In this document: positions 8,801-10,624 of the stretch, one piece after another
How the letters are laid out: each line of letters opens with the position of its first letter
Position numbering within the stretch: the first letter of the stretch is position 1
Assembly (NCBI GenBank): GCA_007131745.1
Contig: SLPX01000228.1
Span: 1 to 10,624, forward strand
Direction of reading: 5' to 3'
DNA: 10,624 nt
Source of the DNA: Myxococcales bacterium
GTDB taxonomy: Bacteria > Myxococcota > Polyangia > HGW-17 > SLPX01
Program-made: the position numbers and the translations under genes
Notes under the pieces: generated by a model
What the model was told of the DNA's origin: nothing
The model's input: only the letters and a program-made list of their open reading frames with translations
Database searches by the model: none

Positions 8801-8990
8801 CGCGCCTGCAGGATTGGACCTGCTATTGATGATCGAATCCGATATTCTGCCCGCGATAAATACCGGGATAGCGCACAAGGAACCAGGTGTGGGCCAGGTG
8901 GGCGCAGGGTTGGTCGAGCCGCCTCAGGAATGTTTTGACAAGGCTTTTGAAGCTTTTTTTGAAATGTATGGACACAACAAGAACACTTGA
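5880..8990 (+). CDS. fdrA: FdrA-YlbE (AllF-AllG) fusion protein, putative carbamoyltransferase of the oxamate carbamoyltransferase type
   Basis: One uninterrupted 1036-residue frame joins two proteins that are separate in E. coli. Residues 1-about 613 are FdrA/AllF, a succinyl-CoA-synthetase-like protein: MGPDCGT at 176-182, GPSGTGIQE at 205-213, GGRDLS at 232-237, and LGDDHYTAGRPHP at 399-411. A hydrophilic Gly/Arg/Asp-rich linker (about 519-550) precedes the short FdrA C-terminal module. Residues about 614-1036 are YlbE/AllG (DUF1116): CHHHDAVGPM at 707-716, LNEGLGKVLRYGAF, RNGTEFGIRVSGLG, and NTGIAHKE at 994-1001. Known for the family: with AllH these proteins convert oxalurate and phosphate to oxamate and carbamoyl phosphate. 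Inferred: here the substrate is a ureido or carbamoylated acid made by the neighbouring enzymes. ATG 5880 has AGGAG at 5867-5871, eight bases upstream. The SCS-alpha active-site His motif (GHAGA) is not seen, as in other FdrA proteins. The cyclase gene follows 17 bases after the stop. Confidence 0.92.
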   Translation: MKIGYTERVFVKKRTYHDSAFLMRLARELQDIEGITEAVVLMGTEMNRALVLQAGFAEEFLADATPVDMIVALRGEDENCLETAEDRLEKALSGTVPSGNETCCPGEAKPGSLREALAKNPKANIVSIAVPGRYAAYPAMQALEAGLHVFLFSDNVSIEDEKGLKKRGLEKGLLVMGPDCGTSIISGVGLGFSNRVERGDIGVAGPSGTGIQEITCGIAGRGKGVSHAIGTGGRDLSDEAGGAMTMAALRLLEDDPGTKVCVLVAKHPHPEVARVMHGFLMSMKKPVVVRYLGDPEMDERDGVIYSPDLDHAVAAACALTDGSAVPDVNAGSEISGNIEDLKKSGVDPGSRLLGLFGGGSLASEAALILTRSGIPVEIPERYIPPEAPFGGKGNLVIDLGDDHYTAGRPHPMIDQQVRCDMIRAAGADPDVGVILFDLVVGDGANKDPAPELAAAFREATANRSVAKPLVAIASVSGTAMDPQDADRQRSVLANAGVFVQPTATLAARTAADFLGWLGRKAGQRSGTRIGQADESRGNGQAGRKDAFEDNDAYAMVFPAEGRTLLSSGPNVVHLGVFEVAAGVRAASAPLTEVSFQPPASGDEKKIRMLMQLNSGSLAKTVADANQKALKGFLASQPNLVGVGTARDVIPGMEPNLFLHAGPPIEWERASGPLRGAIIGGALLEGLAKTPEEAEKMAASGAIRLEPCHHHDAVGPMAGLITSSMPVWIVEDAERETSRTFCTLNEGLGKVLRYGAFSPDVVEKLRFMERVLTPLLAEALKEKGPIDLKLMMAQALQMGDEGHNRNRAGTSLLFRELAPVMARLDRPRDEISRALSFIDGNDHFFLNLTMPMAKCMLKAAEGIPFSSMVTVMARNGTEFGIRVSGLGDQWFVGPAQVVDGLFFPGYSQDDANPDIGDSAIMETAGLGGFAMAASPAIVQFVGGNVADALATTRRMYKITMGRNEMWALPPLDFAGAPAGLDLLLMIESDILPAINTGIAHKEPGVGQVGAGLVEPPQECFDKAFEAFFEMYGHNKNT

Positions 8991-9007
8991 ACTTCAAGGA
9001 GAAAAAC

Positions 9008-9877
9008 ATGCTGCCGATAGAACTATCAGTGCCTTTGGGAATCGGAACACCGGCCTGGCCGACCTATGAACCCCTTCAAATGAAATATTTCAAGAGATTG
9101 GCGCCAAACGGCGCCAACGGGCAGCTATTGACCCATTCCAACCACGTGGGCACACACCTGGACGGCGAGATCCACTTCTACACTCCTGGAAAAGACATTG
9201 CATCTCTGTCTCTCGATTATCTCATGCACGAGGGAGTGGTAGTGGATCTTTCGGATGCGGCGGGCGATTACGACGTCTACACATCCAAGATGGTGGAAGA
9301 AAGGGTTGAGGTAAAAGAGGGAGATATTCTGATCATTCATACCGGGTACCACCATTACGGCTGGGACCAACCCGCGGCGGATGAAATCCGTTACATGGTC
9401 AAACATCCCGGTCCCGACCGTGAGTTCGCCGAGTGGGCGAGGAAGAAGAAGCTTCGCTGGATCGGCGTGGACTGCGGCAGCGCGGATCATCCCATGAATA
9501 CCATTCTTAGAACATTTTGCCCGCGACAGGCCAAGGAGGCCGATGCTCACTTCCGAAAGAAATACGGTAAGCCGCTCGAAGAGTTTTACGATGATTCAAA
9601 GTATCAACTCATGCACCTGGAGTTGTTCAATCACGGAATTGTTCACGCGGAGTGCATGGGAGGAGACATGGATCTCTTGTTGAACAGGCGGGCCGTGATA
9701 GGCGCATTTCCCTGGCGGCTCGTGGACGGGGAATCATGCATATGCAGGATTCTTGCATTTGTACCCGAAGACGAACACGCGGAACTCATGAAGAAAAAAG
9801 CCAAGGCGAAACTTACTCGATTCGGGGATATCGCCGGCTCTGAAAATGGATGGCTGCATGACGACGCCAAGAAATAA
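9008..9877 (+). CDS. Cyclase-family metal-dependent hydrolase (kynurenine formamidase / isatin hydrolase superfamily)
   Basis: This 289-residue protein belongs to the cyclase superfamily (Pfam Cyclase), whose members hydrolyse amide bonds, often opening a lactam or cyclic imide ring. The metal motif H-V-G-T-H-L-D-G-E-I-H-F is at residues 46-57, with ligand candidates His46, His50 and Asp52. A later H-x11-E pair, His203 and Glu215, has the spacing of the second catalytic pair in bacterial kynurenine formamidase. The usual Pro of H-x-G-T-H-x-D-x-P-x-H is Glu54 here. ATG 9008 is chosen over an upstream in-frame TTG at 8987 because AAGGAG (8996-9001) lies six bases before it. It is the last gene of the cluster, 17 bases after the fdrA-ylbE stop. 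No tryptophan-catabolic gene is nearby, so kynurenine formamidase activity is unlikely. Hydrolysis of a cyclic amide produced by the molybdenum enzyme is the inferred role. Confidence 0.9.
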   Translation: MLPIELSVPLGIGTPAWPTYEPLQMKYFKRLAPNGANGQLLTHSNHVGTHLDGEIHFYTPGKDIASLSLDYLMHEGVVVDLSDAAGDYDVYTSKMVEERVEVKEGDILIIHTGYHHYGWDQPAADEIRYMVKHPGPDREFAEWARKKKLRWIGVDCGSADHPMNTILRTFCPRQAKEADAHFRKKYGKPLEEFYDDSKYQLMHLELFNHGIVHAECMGGDMDLLLNRRAVIGAFPWRLVDGESCICRILAFVPEDEHAELMKKKAKAKLTRFGDIAGSENGWLHDDAKK

Positions 9878-9900
9878 CACACGTTTTTTCGAGTCAACCC

Positions 9901-10359
9901 TTAACCGGCCAACCGCTCACGGTATCGAGTGGCGGTTTCTCTCGTCAACAAGCCGTTTTTCACCCAGCGCTCCAAAGCTGTTTCTATGGTTTGCTTGTGC
10001 GCGGAAAAAACATTGGGGCCGGTCCTGTCCTCCAAGGTGAAAAACATTTCCAGTGAGGAGATCTGCTCCTCGTTCAGCCCTTCGAATTCTATACCGAAGC
10101 CGGTTCCGTTCGGAAGAACGCCTTCGAGCCAACATATTCGTCCCCTGCATGCAATCGGGACGATTTCAAGGTGTGTGGGAACGAAGAAATTCAGATTCAC
10201 GTATGGGTTCACGATCACCGGGATCTGTAGGTCCACTTCAATGAAAGCTCCCCCCCGGCTCAAATTTCGCGTCTTTCCCTCGTAAGCTTCTCCATCCACC
10301 CCCAAGATAACCGTCAACCCCTTGGCGTGGCGGGTTTCTCTTCGACGATTTTGATCCAT
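9901..10359 (-). CDS. PilZ-domain protein, putative cyclic-di-GMP receptor
   Basis: This 152-residue protein carries a PilZ domain with both c-di-GMP-binding signatures: R-R-E-T-R at residues 6-10 (RxxxR) and N-L-S-R-G-G at 32-37 (D/NxSxxG). It continues through beta-strand segments (LNFFVPTHLEIVPIACRGRICW) to GTGFGIEFEGL. A helical C-terminal tail of about 40 residues follows, rich in charged residues. The start at 10359 (MDQNRRRETRH) is preferred over a longer frame from 10446, because GAGGA lies about eight bases before it and the extra 29 residues look like non-coding sequence. It has no signal peptide or membrane segment. It could act as a stand-alone switch for motility, polysaccharide or surface processes; the target is unknown. 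It is convergent with the catabolic cluster, with only 23 bases between stops, and is probably unrelated to it. No clear terminator hairpin was found between the two. Confidence 0.9.
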   Translation of the reverse strand: MDQNRRRETRHAKGLTVILGVDGEAYEGKTRNLSRGGAFIEVDLQIPVIVNPYVNLNFFVPTHLEIVPIACRGRICWLEGVLPNGTGFGIEFEGLNEEQISSLEMFFTLEDRTGPNVFSAHKQTIETALERWVKNGLLTRETATRYRERLAG

Positions 10360-10460
10360 GTTCGTTTTCCTCGTGTTTCTTTCCCTTGGCCTAGTTGCGC
10401 TTGTCGCACACTGACCATCCGAAGAGAGGCATAAAAACCCGGACAAAAAAGACCTGGTTG

Positions 10461-10482
10461 TGACCTCTCTGAATGGAGGTCA
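10461..10482 (+). repeat. Inverted repeat (hairpin) covering the ribosome site of the transposase-like gene
   Basis: TGACCTC (10461-10467) and GAGGTCA (10476-10482) are exact reverse complements around an eight-base loop. The second arm contains nearly the whole GGAGGT (10475-10480) ribosome site of the ATG at 10486. In a transcript read through from outside, this stem would mask the ribosome site, a known way for insertion sequences to avoid expression from neighbouring promoters. Whether it does so here is inference. Confidence 0.5.
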
Positions 10483-10485
10483 AGA

Positions 10486-10624
10486 ATGAATGGACAATCC
10501 AATGAGAGAAAGAAAAGGCAAACCCGCAATTACACAGAAGAGCAAAAACAGGAGGTGATAGAAGACGCTCTTGAAATCGGAAACACCGCTTCATCGAAAA
10601 TGCACGGGATTCCGGTAAGCACGA
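10486..10624 (+). CDS. N-terminal part of a transposase-like helix-turn-helix protein, cut by the window edge
   Basis: The frame begins at ATG 10486, behind a strong GGAGGT five bases upstream, and stays open for 46 codons to the end of the window. After a basic start (N-E-R-K-K-R-Q-T-R) comes N-Y-T-E-E-Q-K-Q-E-V-I-E-D-A-L-E, then a second helix segment and H-G-I-P-V-S-T. This is the layout of the helix-turn-helix at the start of IS3/IS911-type OrfA transposases (HTH_Tnp_1 type: R-x-Y-[ST]-E-E-x-K ... G-[IV]-x-x-S-T). An insertion sequence probably continues beyond the window. Its left terminal repeat was not identified with confidence, and another HTH regulator remains possible. The 126 bases between this gene and the PilZ gene hold the divergent promoters of both and no other gene. 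Confidence 0.6.
   Translation, partial: MNGQSNERKKRQTRNYTEEQKQEVIEDALEIGNTASSKMHGIPVST

Noticed and set aside
9878..9900. Bidirectional terminator between the convergent cyclase and PilZ genes
   Set aside because: A T-run (GTTTTTTC) is present, but no stable stem precedes it on either strand.
10360..10446. Upstream extension of the PilZ gene to 10446
   Set aside because: The added residues show no PilZ similarity and the downstream ATG has a reasonable ribosome site and begins right before the RxxxR motif.

Overview
This 10.6-kb bacterial window is dominated by one same-strand gene cluster (about 1009-9877) of six tightly packed genes. The moderately high GC content, strong AGGAG-type ribosome sites and gene families suggest an anaerobic or facultative proteobacterium, possibly of the Desulfobacterota (former Deltaproteobacteria). 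That assignment is inference with no marker gene behind it.

Layout. Positions 1-about 145 look like the end of a group II intron: the 3' strand of domain V and what follows, with the intron's protein gene lying upstream of the window if it is intact. A cysteine-rich, probably lipid-anchored protein of unknown function follows (241-813). After an AT-rich leader (814-1008) comes the cluster: FAD subunit (1009-1869), [2Fe-2S] subunit (1873-2361) and molybdopterin subunit (2457-4820) of a xanthine-oxidase-family molybdenum hydroxylase; a DUF2877/AllH-like protein (4825-5784); a 1036-residue natural fusion of FdrA (AllF) and YlbE (AllG) (5880-8990); and a cyclase-family metal-dependent hydrolase (9008-9877). 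A PilZ-domain protein converges on the cluster from the minus strand (9901-10359). Divergent from it, the first 46 codons of a transposase-like gene (10486 to the window edge) begin behind a hairpin that covers its ribosome site.

How the genes may work together. E. coli AllF, AllG and AllH together make the oxamate carbamoyltransferase that turns oxalurate plus phosphate into oxamate plus carbamoyl phosphate. Here homologues of all three sit with a molybdenum hydroxylase and a ring-opening-type amidohydrolase. The simplest reading is a catabolic route for a nitrogen heterocycle: the hydroxylase oxidises the ring, the cyclase-family enzyme hydrolyses a cyclic amide to a ureido acid, and the AllFGH-type enzyme phosphorolyses it to carbamoyl phosphate, which could yield ATP through a carbamate kinase encoded elsewhere. 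Uracil to barbiturate to ureidomalonate, or hydantoin to parabanate to oxalurate, would fit chemically. The substrate cannot be read from the sequence.
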